From DAOTXR01 sp034435375 (GTDB taxonomy: Bacteria; Chloroflexota; Anaerolineae; Aggregatilineales; UBA3940), in the NCBI GenBank assembly GCA_034435375.1, contig DAOTXR010000037.1, positions 62,001 to 126,000 on the forward strand: a stretch of 64,000 nucleotides of DNA, in the 5' to 3' direction. Positions 36,627 to 44,540 of this stretch are shown in pieces (the first letter of the stretch is position 1; the number at the start of each line of letters is the position of its first letter). A model generated the notes under the pieces. That model saw only the letters and a list, made by a program, of their open reading frames with translations, searched no databases and was not told the origin of the DNA. Made by a program: the position numbers and the translations under genes.

Positions 36627-37426
36627 CCGCATCCCGGCGAGCAGTTGCCGTATTTGATGATGAGAACTCCACCGAGCGCCCTGAGCCACGCCTACTTGTG
36701 ATCATTCTGGCCTACAATGAGGAGGACAGCCTGGGTAAGGTGCTGCGCAGCGTGCGCAACGCGGTGCCCTTGGCCGACATTGTGGTGATCGATGACGGAT
36801 CAACGGACGCTACGGCGCAGGTTGCCGAGGGATACGGGGCAGCGGTGCTGCGTCTGCCATACAATCTGGGGATTGGCGCTGCCGAGCAGACCGGGTTCAT
36901 GTATGCCCGCGATGCCCGTTATGATGTGGTCGTGCGGGTCGACGGCGATGGACAACATGATCCAGATGAAATCCGGGATTTGTTGAATGCACTGGAACAG
37001 TCTGATGCCGATGTTGTAGTTGGGTCGCGCTATCTGGAAGACCGGGGGTACATCACCCCCTGGCAGCGACGCATAGGGATCGTCATCCTGGCATCGATTA
37101 TCTCGGCCATTATCAGGCAGCGCATCACCGATCCTACCTCGGGTTTCCGTGCGCTGAACCGGCGGGCCATCGACTTCTGCGCAACCGATTATCCTTTTGA
37201 TTATCCAGAGCCAGAGTCGCTTGTGACCTTCCGGCGGGCCGGTCTGCGTATCCACGAGATCCCTGTCACTATGAACCCCCGATACGGCGGCCAGTCTTCG
37301 ATTACCCCAGTGCGCTCGGCTTACTACATGGTCAAGGTGATCATGGCAGTCTTGATCGGTCTGCTACGTACAAGGCCGCGCGTAGTAGAGGAGGTGCAAG
37401 TTGTCCATCAACATCTCGCGAACTGA
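36623..37426 (+). CDS. GT2 glycosyltransferase, dolichol-phosphate-mannose-synthase type
   Basis: A 267-aa GT-A enzyme: LVIILAYNEEDSLGKVLRSV, IVVIDDGSTDATAQVA, the metal-binding DGDGQHDPDEI, SRYLEDRG and DPTSGFRALNRRAIDF. This set marks polyprenyl-phosphate hexose synthases (DPM1-like), which make the lipid-linked sugar used by PMT/GT39 transferases. The membrane protein at 24783 is a plausible user; that link is inference. It overlaps the preceding gene by 4 bp and the following DUF2304 gene by 26 bp. Confidence 0.85.
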   Translation: MTASRRAVAVFDDENSTERPEPRLLVIILAYNEEDSLGKVLRSVRNAVPLADIVVIDDGSTDATAQVAEGYGAAVLRLPYNLGIGAAEQTGFMYARDARYDVVVRVDGDGQHDPDEIRDLLNALEQSDADVVVGSRYLEDRGYITPWQRRIGIVILASIISAIIRQRITDPTSGFRALNRRAIDFCATDYPFDYPEPESLVTFRRAGLRIHEIPVTMNPRYGGQSSITPVRSAYYMVKVIMAVLIGLLRTRPRVVEEVQVVHQHLAN

Positions 37427-37799
37427 GCTGCTGATGATCGCTGGCCCGGTGCTGATGTTTGTGATTGTGCTGGAGCTAGTGCGACGTCGTCATCTGCGTG
37501 AGGACTACTCTTTGCTGTGGCTGGGAACATTTGTAGTGCTGGTGATGCTCTCGCTTCTGCGTACTTCGCTGCTCAACGTTGTAGCCCGTCTGATGGGCAT
37601 CCAGTACCCACCCACTGCCCTGTTTGTGATCGGCTTTGGGCTGCTGTTGTTGGTGATGCTCCAGTTTTCGATGGTCATCACACGGCTGTCACGCCAGAGC
37701 CAGCAGGCAGCTCAGCACATTGCGTTGCTGAGCATGCGTGTGCGCGATCTGGAGCGCCAGCTTGAATCACGCAGCAGCACAATGACATCGGAGCTGTAG
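37401..37799 (+). CDS. DUF2304 membrane protein
   Basis: A 132-aa small protein with three hydrophobic segments (~8-26, ~36-55, ~66-90) and a charged coiled C-terminus (LSMRVRDLERQLES). LRREDYSLLWLGTF-type sequence matches DUF2304, a family regularly found next to DPM1-like glycosyltransferases, perhaps helping membrane attachment. The start is a TTG at 37401, supported by a strong GAGGAGGTG ribosome site 5-6 nt upstream, so the 26-bp overlap with the GT2 gene is real. Confidence 0.82.
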   Translation: MSINISRTELLMIAGPVLMFVIVLELVRRRHLREDYSLLWLGTFVVLVMLSLLRTSLLNVVARLMGIQYPPTALFVIGFGLLLLVMLQFSMVITRLSRQSQQAAQHIALLSMRVRDLERQLESRSSTMTSEL

Positions 37800-37814
37800 A
37801 CCGGGTATGGAATC

Positions 37815-38945
37815 ATGCGTGTCGTCCACGTGAGCAAAGTAACCGGCATTGCCGGCTCAGAGGGACATCTCTTGACGCTGCTACCGGGACTAGCTGGACG
37901 CAAAATCGAGGTCTCCATGATGGTGCTCGAAGACCCCCGTCGCCCAGCGAAGTCGTTCTGTCGTGAGATGGCTGCCCGTGGGGTGCCAGTCGAGTGTGTC
38001 CCGATCGAGGGTCACCTGGATGTCAGGCTGTTCAGGCGGTTGGCGGATCGATGGCGGGCGCTCACACCTGACCTGGTGCACACGCACCTGCTGCACGCCG
38101 ACCTCTACGGTCTACCCTCGGCACGCTGGGCTGGTGTGCGATGCGCTGTCTCATCACGCCACAACGACAACCCATTCCGACGCAACCCGGTCATCCGCCT
38201 GGTCAATCAGTGGGCCATGCGCTACGCTGACCGCGTGATCGCAATCTCTCACGCGCTGGCTGCTTTTGTGAGCGAAGTGGAGCGCCTTGATCGCGAGCAG
38301 GTCGTGACGATCCATTACGGATTCGCTCCACCAGAGTATCCATCCGATGCACGCGAACAGGCGCGTGCTGCTCTAGGTTACCGGCCCGACGAACCAGTGA
38401 TAGGGCTGTTTGGACGGCTGATCCGTCAGAAGGGCGTTGACGTGCTGCTGGAAGCCTTTGCGCATGTTCTAGAACGTGTCACGGCAGCACGGTTGCTGAT
38501 TGTAGGCGACGGCGTGCTGCGCACCAGCTTGGAGGCCCAAGCGAGGTCGCTAGGGCTGGCTCAATCTGTCACTTTTGCTGGATGGATAGAGCAGGCATAC
38601 CGACTGATGCCTGCTTGCGATATGATAGTCATGCCTTCACGCTGGGAGGGGTTCGGGCTGGTGGCGTTGGAAGCTATGGGATGCGCTCGCCCAGTCATTG
38701 CTAGCCGAGTGAGTGCTCTGCCCGAGATCATCCTTAATGGCGAGACCGGGCTACTCGTCCCGCCGGAAGACTCGAAGAGCCTGGCCCAAGCCATTTTGAG
38801 CCTGCTAAGCGATCCGGACCGCGCCGCAGCGCTGGGACGAGCCGGTCATGAGCGTCTGGTTAGGGAATTCTCGGTTGAAAAGATGGTGCAGGCCACAGTT
38901 GACCTCTACACCCAGGTCCTGCACTCGCCACAGGAGGCAGGCTGA
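37815..38945 (+). CDS. GT4 family glycosyltransferase
   Basis: A 376-aa GT-B enzyme with a well-preserved C-terminal domain: VIGLFGRLIRQKGVDVLLEAFA, LLIVGDGVLRTSLEA, and MPSRWEGFGLVALEAMGCARPVIASRVSALPEI. The N-terminal VVHVSKVTGIAGSEGHLLTLLPGL and DLVHTHLLHADLYG are typical of acceptor domains acting on lipid-linked saccharides. It lies 15 bp after the DUF2304 gene and 2 bp before the second asparagine synthase gene. Donor and acceptor are not known. Confidence 0.87.
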   Translation: MRVVHVSKVTGIAGSEGHLLTLLPGLAGRKIEVSMMVLEDPRRPAKSFCREMAARGVPVECVPIEGHLDVRLFRRLADRWRALTPDLVHTHLLHADLYGLPSARWAGVRCAVSSRHNDNPFRRNPVIRLVNQWAMRYADRVIAISHALAAFVSEVERLDREQVVTIHYGFAPPEYPSDAREQARAALGYRPDEPVIGLFGRLIRQKGVDVLLEAFAHVLERVTAARLLIVGDGVLRTSLEAQARSLGLAQSVTFAGWIEQAYRLMPACDMIVMPSRWEGFGLVALEAMGCARPVIASRVSALPEIILNGETGLLVPPEDSKSLAQAILSLLSDPDRAAALGRAGHERLVREFSVEKMVQATVDLYTQVLHSPQEAG

Positions 38946-38947
38946 GA

Positions 38948-40870
38948 ATGTCGGGCATCTGTGGGCTGCTGGGGCTGAGAGGACAGCCACCCGATGATAC
39001 CGTCTTAGCTGCAATGGCAGAAGCCATGCATTACGGGTCGGGTGGTGCACGAACAGCCATCAACGGCCCCTGCGGACTGGGCTTTGCCTGGCAGGGCCCC
39101 CCTGACCTCGGCAGCGCTGTCCAACCCCTACGCGCCTCGCACGCCATGCTCCGTTTGCCTGACGCCGTACACACCGAAGTGTGGGGAGTCCACAGCGGGC
39201 GCATCTACAATTACCTTGAGATTCGAAAGGCGCTGGAGGCCACCGGGCACCGCTTTGCCACTGATACCGACACTGAGACCTTGCTGCGTTCATATCTCCA
39301 GTTCGGTCCTACCAACTTCATCAAAGCCTTTCGCGGGATGTTTTCGCTGGCCATCTGGGATCTGCAACATCAGCGGCTCTTACTGCTACGTGATCGTCTG
39401 GGGTTGAGACCGCTTTACTATGCGCTGTCTGAGGATTGGCTCGTGTTCGGGTCGGAGATCAGAGCGCTGCTGGCCTGTCCAGCGGTGCCCAGGCGACTGA
39501 ATGAAGCCTTCGTCCCGCACTATCTCGCCTATGGTTACCCGCCGTCACCGGAGACTCTCTTCGAGGGCATCCGGGCTGTGCCGCCGGGTTATATGCTCAC
39601 CGTCGAATTGGGCGGGACCCGCCCAACCTTCCAGCTCGATGCTTATTGGTATCCGCCGTATCCATTCAGCGGACCTGATCCGCGTGGTGAGGACAATATC
39701 TGCAATGACCTCCTGGCTCACCTGCGTTGGGCTGTCCGTTTGCGCATGGACAAAGACAAACCAATGGGCGCATTTCTGTCCGGCGGACTTGACTCAGCAG
39801 CAGTGGTGGCGTTGATGGCTCAGGAGAGTAGTCGGACGATCCAGACGTTTTCCTTTGGGTTCGAAGGTCGTTACTCGTTTGAAGACACACGCTATGCACG
39901 GCAGATCGCCGCACGCTTTGTGACCGATCACCACGAGTTGGTGATCGAACCGGAACTGGAGACTTTGCTGAGTGAGCTGATCCTGGCCTATGACCAGCCG
40001 TTTGGCAACGCGGCGGCCATCCCCGTCTACTTGATCAGCCGGGAGGCCCGTCAGCACGTTCCTGTGGTGCTGACCGGCGACGGCGGCGACGAGCTGTTCG
40101 CAGGATATCCCCACTTCCGCACCGCGCGGCTGGCGCGCAGCTACAACCAGCTTCCGGACGTGGCGCAGCGTGCCGTTGAAGGACTGCTCGATCGGCTGCC
40201 CGAGGCGGTGGCCTTTGGAGGGTTTATGCAGCAGGCCAATCACATCGTGCGGGCAGCCCACCTGCCGCTAGCCGAGCGCTACTTGAGCTGGGTGCGCTGC
40301 GTGCCGGATGTGTGGCTGACAGCCCTGATGGGTGGACAGCGTGAGCAGGCCGTGCAAGAACATTACCGGTCGCTGTTTACAGTGCCCCAGGGCGGTGAGG
40401 AGCCTGATGTCATTGCCCAATTGCTAGACGTAAACCTGCGTACCTACCTGCCCGGCGACCTGCTGACCCGGCTGGATCGCTGCGGCGCGGCTGCCGCGCT
40501 TGAGGTTCGGCTCCCATTTCTGGATCACCAGTTCCTGCATTTCGTGGCGACTATCCCGTCGAGCCTCAAGCTGCGGAGGGGCACACCTAAGTATGTCCTC
40601 AGGCAGGCCTTGCGAGGCGTTTTGCCCGATGCAGTGATCGACCGCAAGCAGCGCAGCCCGGAGGTTCCAGTGGACGAGTGGTTCCGGGGCCAGCTCATGG
40701 GCTACGCACGGTCGGTTCTGCTGGGCAAACAGGCCGCACAGCGCGGTTTATTCGATATGGAAGCAGTACGCGCCATGCTTGATGCCCATCTCGCCGAGCA
40801 GGCCGACCTGGGTTATGCGCTGTGGGCGTTGCTGACCTTCGAGTTGTGGATGCAACTTTACCTCGATTGA
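38948..40870 (+). CDS. Asparagine-synthase paralogue with degenerate glutaminase domain
   Basis: A 640-aa AsnB-like protein. The synthetase half is intact (GAFLSGGLDSAAVV, LTGDGGDELFAGYPHF). The N-terminal half keeps the fold but has lost the glutaminase residues: the nucleophile Cys2 is Ser (MSGIC), HRGPD is HYGSG (28-32), the RLxIxD arginine segment reads GFAWQG, and YNGEVYN is HSGRIYN with Asn to Ser83 and Glu to Arg85. Only the DTDTE acidic segment remains. I infer it uses free ammonia or another amine, as in beta-lactam-synthetase-type relatives, to form an amide on a glycan or other acid. It starts 2 bp after the previous stop. Confidence 0.85.
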   Translation: MSGICGLLGLRGQPPDDTVLAAMAEAMHYGSGGARTAINGPCGLGFAWQGPPDLGSAVQPLRASHAMLRLPDAVHTEVWGVHSGRIYNYLEIRKALEATGHRFATDTDTETLLRSYLQFGPTNFIKAFRGMFSLAIWDLQHQRLLLLRDRLGLRPLYYALSEDWLVFGSEIRALLACPAVPRRLNEAFVPHYLAYGYPPSPETLFEGIRAVPPGYMLTVELGGTRPTFQLDAYWYPPYPFSGPDPRGEDNICNDLLAHLRWAVRLRMDKDKPMGAFLSGGLDSAAVVALMAQESSRTIQTFSFGFEGRYSFEDTRYARQIAARFVTDHHELVIEPELETLLSELILAYDQPFGNAAAIPVYLISREARQHVPVVLTGDGGDELFAGYPHFRTARLARSYNQLPDVAQRAVEGLLDRLPEAVAFGGFMQQANHIVRAAHLPLAERYLSWVRCVPDVWLTALMGGQREQAVQEHYRSLFTVPQGGEEPDVIAQLLDVNLRTYLPGDLLTRLDRCGAAAALEVRLPFLDHQFLHFVATIPSSLKLRRGTPKYVLRQALRGVLPDAVIDRKQRSPEVPVDEWFRGQLMGYARSVLLGKQAAQRGLFDMEAVRAMLDAHLAEQADLGYALWALLTFELWMQLYLD

Positions 40871-40956
40871 CCACACAACCTGCTGGAACTTCATAGTCCT
40901 GTTGGGCGTCTCTTCAATAAGATGTGGATTTCCAGTTTGAAGGGAGGAAAATCGCT

Positions 40957-42531
40957 ATGAAGAGACTAGCCCAGAGCGCCATCCCCATAGCCTTGCTCAT
41001 TGTGCTGTCGAGCTGTGCTGGCAAGAATGCCCCGACTGTAGAGCCGATGTTGGTTCCTGGGGAGCCGCAGGCTATCAGTGCTGATGCTGTTCAGGAGCCT
41101 ACCAGGGAGGCAGTTGCCCCCTCAGCCGTAGAGGCTCCCATGATGGCACCTTCCCAGGCAGGGGAGCAGCCAGACACTATGATCTTCCAGGACTATGGGA
41201 CCAACCCATTTGTTGACGCCAGCTCCGACAACCTATCCACTTTTGCCGTCGATGTGGACACGGGTTCGTACACACTCACGCGCAGCTACCTCAATGATGG
41301 CATCCTGCCCCCACCGGAAGCAGTACGTCTGGAGGAATTTGTCAACTACTTTGACCAGGACTATCCCTTGCCACAGCAAGATGCCTTCAACATCGTCATC
41401 GATGCTGCACCGACTCCTTTCAGCGCTGAGCATAACCTAGTGATGCGTGTGGGCATCCAGGGGTATGATATTGACCCTGACCAGCGCTCTGATGCCTTGT
41501 TGATCTTCGTCATTGACGTGTCTGGCTCAATGGACCGCGAGGATCGCCTGGGATCGGTCAAAGTGGCCCTGAATACGCTGATCGACCACCTGCGCCCAAC
41601 TGATAAGGTCGGCATCGTCGTCTACGGTTCGTCAGGTCGTGTGCTGCTTGAGCCGACACCCATCAGCCAGTCCGAGAGGATCCGCAGCGCTATCGCAGCT
41701 CTTCAGCCTGACGGCTCGACAAACGCCGAGGAGGGCCTCAGGCTTGCTTACCAGATGGCTACTGCTCACTTTGTGCCCGACCGCATCAACCGTCTGATTC
41801 TATGTTCGGATGGCGTAGCCAACGTTGGCGCCACCGGACCTGAGGCCATCCTAGAGACAGTTCGTCAGCAGGCCCGTGACGGAATCACGCTGACCACCGT
41901 TGGTTTTGGGATGGGCAACTACAACGATGTACTGATGGAGCAGCTCGCCGATGACGGCGATGGCCAGTACTTCTATGTCGATAGCCAGGATGAAGCTGAA
42001 CGCATCTTCGTTGAGAGGTTGACAGGTGTGCTCCAGACGATTGCACACAACGCCAAGATCCAGGTCGAGTTCAACCCCGAAGCCGTGACATACTACCGAC
42101 TGATGGGTTACGAGAACCGCGACGTTGCCGACGAGGATTTCCGCAATGACGCGGTGGATGCCGGGGAGATCGGCGCGGGACATAGCGTCACTGCGCTATA
42201 TGAGGTTGTGCCCGCCGAGGGGGCACAGGGGTCCCTCGCCACCGTCCGTCTGCGCTGGGAAGATCCTGAGACCGGTAGTGTGACCGAGATTGAGCGTAGT
42301 GTTACGATGGACGAGGTGCTCGGCTCGTTCGAGCAGGCTCCAGCCCGCTTCCGGCTGGACGTGGCGGTAGCGGCCTTTGCCGACAATCTGGGCCAGGGGG
42401 CATGGGTGCAAAGCGCCCATCTCGAAGAAATCTGGACGATTGCCAACCAGGTCTCGATCGAACTCCCGGATGACGCCGACATCCGCGAGTTCGCTAACCT
42501 GGTCACGCTGGCAATGGGTCTCCAGCAGTGA
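40957..42531 (+). CDS. VWA-domain lipoprotein (YfbK-like)
   Basis: A 524-aa lipoprotein. The signal peptide ends at LSSC (C20) and is followed by a low-complexity linker. Residues ~82-137 match the vWF-A N-terminal domain (NPFVDASSDNLSTFAVDVDTGSY). The VWA domain begins FVIDVSGSMDRED, with the MIDAS DxSxS at 187-191, and has later TLTTVGFGMGNYND. The C-terminal ~150 residues match DUF3520. Metal-dependent protein binding at the cell surface is expected; the function of the family is poorly known. The ATG at 40957 has AGGGAGGAAA 7 nt upstream. It is followed by a 13-bp hairpin. Confidence 0.87.
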   Translation: MKRLAQSAIPIALLIVLSSCAGKNAPTVEPMLVPGEPQAISADAVQEPTREAVAPSAVEAPMMAPSQAGEQPDTMIFQDYGTNPFVDASSDNLSTFAVDVDTGSYTLTRSYLNDGILPPPEAVRLEEFVNYFDQDYPLPQQDAFNIVIDAAPTPFSAEHNLVMRVGIQGYDIDPDQRSDALLIFVIDVSGSMDREDRLGSVKVALNTLIDHLRPTDKVGIVVYGSSGRVLLEPTPISQSERIRSAIAALQPDGSTNAEEGLRLAYQMATAHFVPDRINRLILCSDGVANVGATGPEAILETVRQQARDGITLTTVGFGMGNYNDVLMEQLADDGDGQYFYVDSQDEAERIFVERLTGVLQTIAHNAKIQVEFNPEAVTYYRLMGYENRDVADEDFRNDAVDAGEIGAGHSVTALYEVVPAEGAQGSLATVRLRWEDPETGSVTEIERSVTMDEVLGSFEQAPARFRLDVAVAAFADNLGQGAWVQSAHLEEIWTIANQVSIELPDDADIREFANLVTLAMGLQQ

Positions 42532-42573
42532 GGTAGCGATCCAGGACACCCCATAACTATCTCCAGATAAACG

Positions 42574-42607
42574 ACAAGGCCGTCCTCCAGCATAAGGACG
42601 GCCTTGT
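42574..42607. terminator. 13-bp perfect hairpin between convergent genes
   Basis: ACAAGGCCGTCCT pairs with AGGACGGCCTTGT, with an 8-nt loop, 43 bp after the VWA stop and 25 bp before the stop of the convergent gene at 42632. T-runs are weak, but position and strength suggest a shared terminator. Confidence 0.65.
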
Positions 42608-42631
42608 TGGTGGTTACACCTACCCAGTGGC

Positions 42632-43573
42632 TCAATCTCCGATTTGCACGTTGCCAAAAACGTTGCTCACCTGGATGGTGACGCGGTTTTCAGCAGTGTC
42701 ATAGTGCATGGTCTGCCAAACCCCATCTCCTATTTTCTTGAACCGGTTCGGCAAGTCGATGTTAGAGAGAAACCCATCCACACTGACACGCGCTTCAAGC
42801 CCCTCCGGCACAGTGAGGCGCACACTGCCCATAGCTGCCTCAACGTTTACCACATAATCCCCTCGGTCGGGAAGCATGGCAGTGACCCGGCCGACCCCAC
42901 TTTGAAGGGTCAGCAGCCTGATCTGCAGGCCGGTAAGGTCCAGGGTGAAATCGCCGACACCCGCCTCAACAATCAGGTTGTCAATCGGCACTGCGTCGGT
43001 CAGCCTTAAATTGAGATCACCCACGAGACCAGAACCGAGGTTCGTATTTCTTTCCCCTTGCTGCTCGATGCGTAGGCGGCCCGTGCTGCCAGTCGTATCG
43101 TATATGATCTCGAAGTTCAGGGCCTCATCGGTACGAAACTCGCCTTCGACAACATTGCGGCTGTCAGACAGCGGGCTGATGCGAGCTGAGGCCGCCCCTA
43201 TGGCGACCTCGACGCGCTCAAGCTCAGTCACGTCGCCTAGCTCCTGCTCAATCTGGCGGGTGACGGTGTTGCCGGATGGCGAAACCAGGGCAGGACCGGA
43301 AGATGTCCCTGCCCAGAAGATCATAACCCCCACTATAACAAGGCCCAGAATCGCCACTGCTATGCTCCCAACCATCGAACGGCTCAGCAGCAAATCCAGG
43401 CCGATCAGGATAATGGCCACTGGCCAGAACCGCCACAGCAACCACCAGTTCAGCTGAATCACTCCCATGTTTTGCAGCAACAGCGCAACGCCAATCCCGA
43501 TCAGAATGATGGCTCCGGCAAGCCCTCGTGGACCCCGCTGGCGCTCCTGAGGATAAATCCGATGTTCTGTCAT
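42632..43573 (-). CDS. LiaF-like membrane protein with adhesin-type C-terminus
   Basis: A 313-aa protein. Three to four transmembrane helices lie at ~17-90 (GAIILIGIGVALLLQNMG, LWRFWPVAIILIGLDLLL), the DUF5668/LiaI-LiaF pattern. The C-terminal half is a beta-rich domain (LELERVEVAIGAAS, NLRLTDAVPIDNLIVEAGVGD, LQSGVGRVTAMLP, VTIQVSNVFGNVQI) of the LiaF/toast-rack type. In Firmicutes LiaF modulates a cell-envelope stress sensor; no two-component genes are adjacent here. It is separated from the PspC gene by 40 bp on the same strand, suggesting cotranscription. Confidence 0.8.
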   Translation of the reverse strand: MTEHRIYPQERQRGPRGLAGAIILIGIGVALLLQNMGVIQLNWWLLWRFWPVAIILIGLDLLLSRSMVGSIAVAILGLVIVGVMIFWAGTSSGPALVSPSGNTVTRQIEQELGDVTELERVEVAIGAASARISPLSDSRNVVEGEFRTDEALNFEIIYDTTGSTGRLRIEQQGERNTNLGSGLVGDLNLRLTDAVPIDNLIVEAGVGDFTLDLTGLQIRLLTLQSGVGRVTAMLPDRGDYVVNVEAAMGSVRLTVPEGLEARVSVDGFLSNIDLPNRFKKIGDGVWQTMHYDTAENRVTIQVSNVFGNVQIGD

Positions 43574-43613
43574 GCCTACAGTCTCCTAACGATCAAATCT
43601 GAACCAGGACAGG

Positions 43614-44045
43614 CTAGCGGCGTGCAAATAGCACAAGCACACCAATCGCAATCAGGGCTATGGGCCACAGCAAGCCGGGGTTGATCCCCGGTACGAGATT
43701 GTTCAGCAGAAACAATGCTCCCAGCACAATCAGGATCACACCCAGGATCAGTGTGCCCTGCGGCGCATTGCGGAATGAAGTGCCCAGCCGCTTGGCCTGT
43801 TCTCCGATGTCTTGAATGTTCGATCGTACCAGGTCCTCACCGCCCAGTTCGCGGTTTGTCTCGTCAGGTACAATCACCCAGATGATCAGGTAGATCAACA
43901 GACCCAGACCATTGACCAGCGCCAGGATACCAAACGCCAGGCGGAACAACATCGGATCGATGCTGAAGTACTCGCCTAGCCCGGCACACACACCACCGAT
44001 CACCCGGTTGGTTCTGCTGCGATATAGTCTTTTCATCTCAGACAT
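43614..44045 (-). CDS. PspC-domain membrane protein
   Basis: A 143-aa protein. Residues 3-62 form a PspC domain (KRLYRSRTNRVIGGVCAGLGEYF, PMLFRLAFGILAL, YLIIWVIVPDE). A second hydrophobic pair follows (LILGVILIVLGALFLLNN, LWPIALIAIGVLVLFARR), similar to the helices of the LiaF-like neighbour. An envelope-stress role is inferred from both families. The ATG at 44045 has GAGGTG 5 nt upstream; the longer frame to 44066 is not needed. Confidence 0.85.
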   Translation of the reverse strand: MSEMKRLYRSRTNRVIGGVCAGLGEYFSIDPMLFRLAFGILALVNGLGLLIYLIIWVIVPDETNRELGGEDLVRSNIQDIGEQAKRLGTSFRNAPQGTLILGVILIVLGALFLLNNLVPGINPGLLWPIALIAIGVLVLFARR

Positions 44046-44197
44046 ACCACACCTCGTAGCTGTCAAACTTCACTCAGCAGGAGTGAATACTTTCATCATA
44101 CAGTACGCATCCTGGTAGCAAAGGTTGCGCGGCCTCACACGGGATTATACCTCCCTTGCTCACCAGTACTTCGGCATTCAGCATCACCCTTATCACC

Positions 44198-44206
44198 TGC
44201 TATACT
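44198..44206 (+). promoter_or_regulatory. Possible upstream extended -10 for the arg region
   Basis: TGCTATACT is an extended -10 with no clear -35. It would give a ~330-nt leader before argC. The promoter at 44314-44342 is stronger, so this may be secondary. Confidence 0.35.
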
Positions 44207-44313
44207 CACAACACGTTCTCGCTCGACTCTGGACTGTGTGGTCCTGAGGGCCTTTGCTCATGCCTCCCGTTCGCTCGTATCCAGCCCTTGATACTCCTTG
44301 TGAAAAGCAATAT

Positions 44314-44342
44314 TTGACGAATCGCGCAGGACATGGTATCTT
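44314..44342 (+). promoter_or_regulatory. Promoter of the arginine operon
   Basis: TTGACG (44314-44319), exact 17-bp spacer, TATCTT (44337-44342), with a TGG just before the -10. Transcription would begin near 44349, about 22 bp before the leader-peptide ATG at 44371. Confidence 0.8.
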
Positions 44343-44370
44343 CGCCCGCAAATTTCTACAGGACACCTGA

Positions 44371-44454
44371 ATGTCACAGATTGTTGTTGCCGTCCGCCGT
44401 AATCGCCCTTCGCCTCGCCAGACTCCCCCGGGGTCCGGCTTGGTGGCGTTGTAG
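44371..44454 (+). CDS. Arginine-rich leader peptide (attenuator ORF)
   Basis: A 27-codon ORF too short for ordinary calling: MSQIVVAVRRNRPSPRQTPP then GSGLVAL and a TAG stop. Four of 27 codons are Arg (codons 9, 10, 12, 16). AGGA lies 7 nt before the ATG. It sits between the arg promoter and a perfect intrinsic terminator just before argC. The last Arg codon (44416-44418) is 13 nt upstream of the antiterminator candidate GGTCCGG (44432-44438), so a ribosome stalled there would leave that element free. Cis-acting peptide; a trans function is not expected. Confidence 0.8.
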   Translation: MSQIVVAVRRNRPSPRQTPPGSGLVAL

Positions 44455-44502
44455 CGGCAGTCAGCAACACCCAGCGCACGCAGCACAACCCGCTCCCGGA
44501 CC
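44432..44502 (+). promoter_or_regulatory. Candidate antiterminator pairing
   Basis: GGTCCGG at 44432-44438 is perfectly complementary to CCGGACC at 44496-44502, which includes the last four bases of the terminator 5' arm and three loop bases. Forming this 7-bp GC-rich helix would block the terminator stem. The element lies inside the leader ORF, so a translating or terminating ribosome at 44449-44454 would cover much of it. Confidence 0.65.
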
Positions 44503-44523
44503 ACAGCCGGGAGCGGTTTTTTT
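44490..44523 (+). terminator. Intrinsic terminator (attenuator) before argC
   Basis: CCGCTCCCGG (44490-44499), 7-nt loop, CCGGGAGCGG (44507-44516), then seven T residues (44517-44523). It lies 17 bp before the argC ATG and downstream of the arg promoter, so it must be regulated for the operon to be read. Confidence 0.92.
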
Positions 44524-44540
44524 AGTACAGGGGGAAAGAC

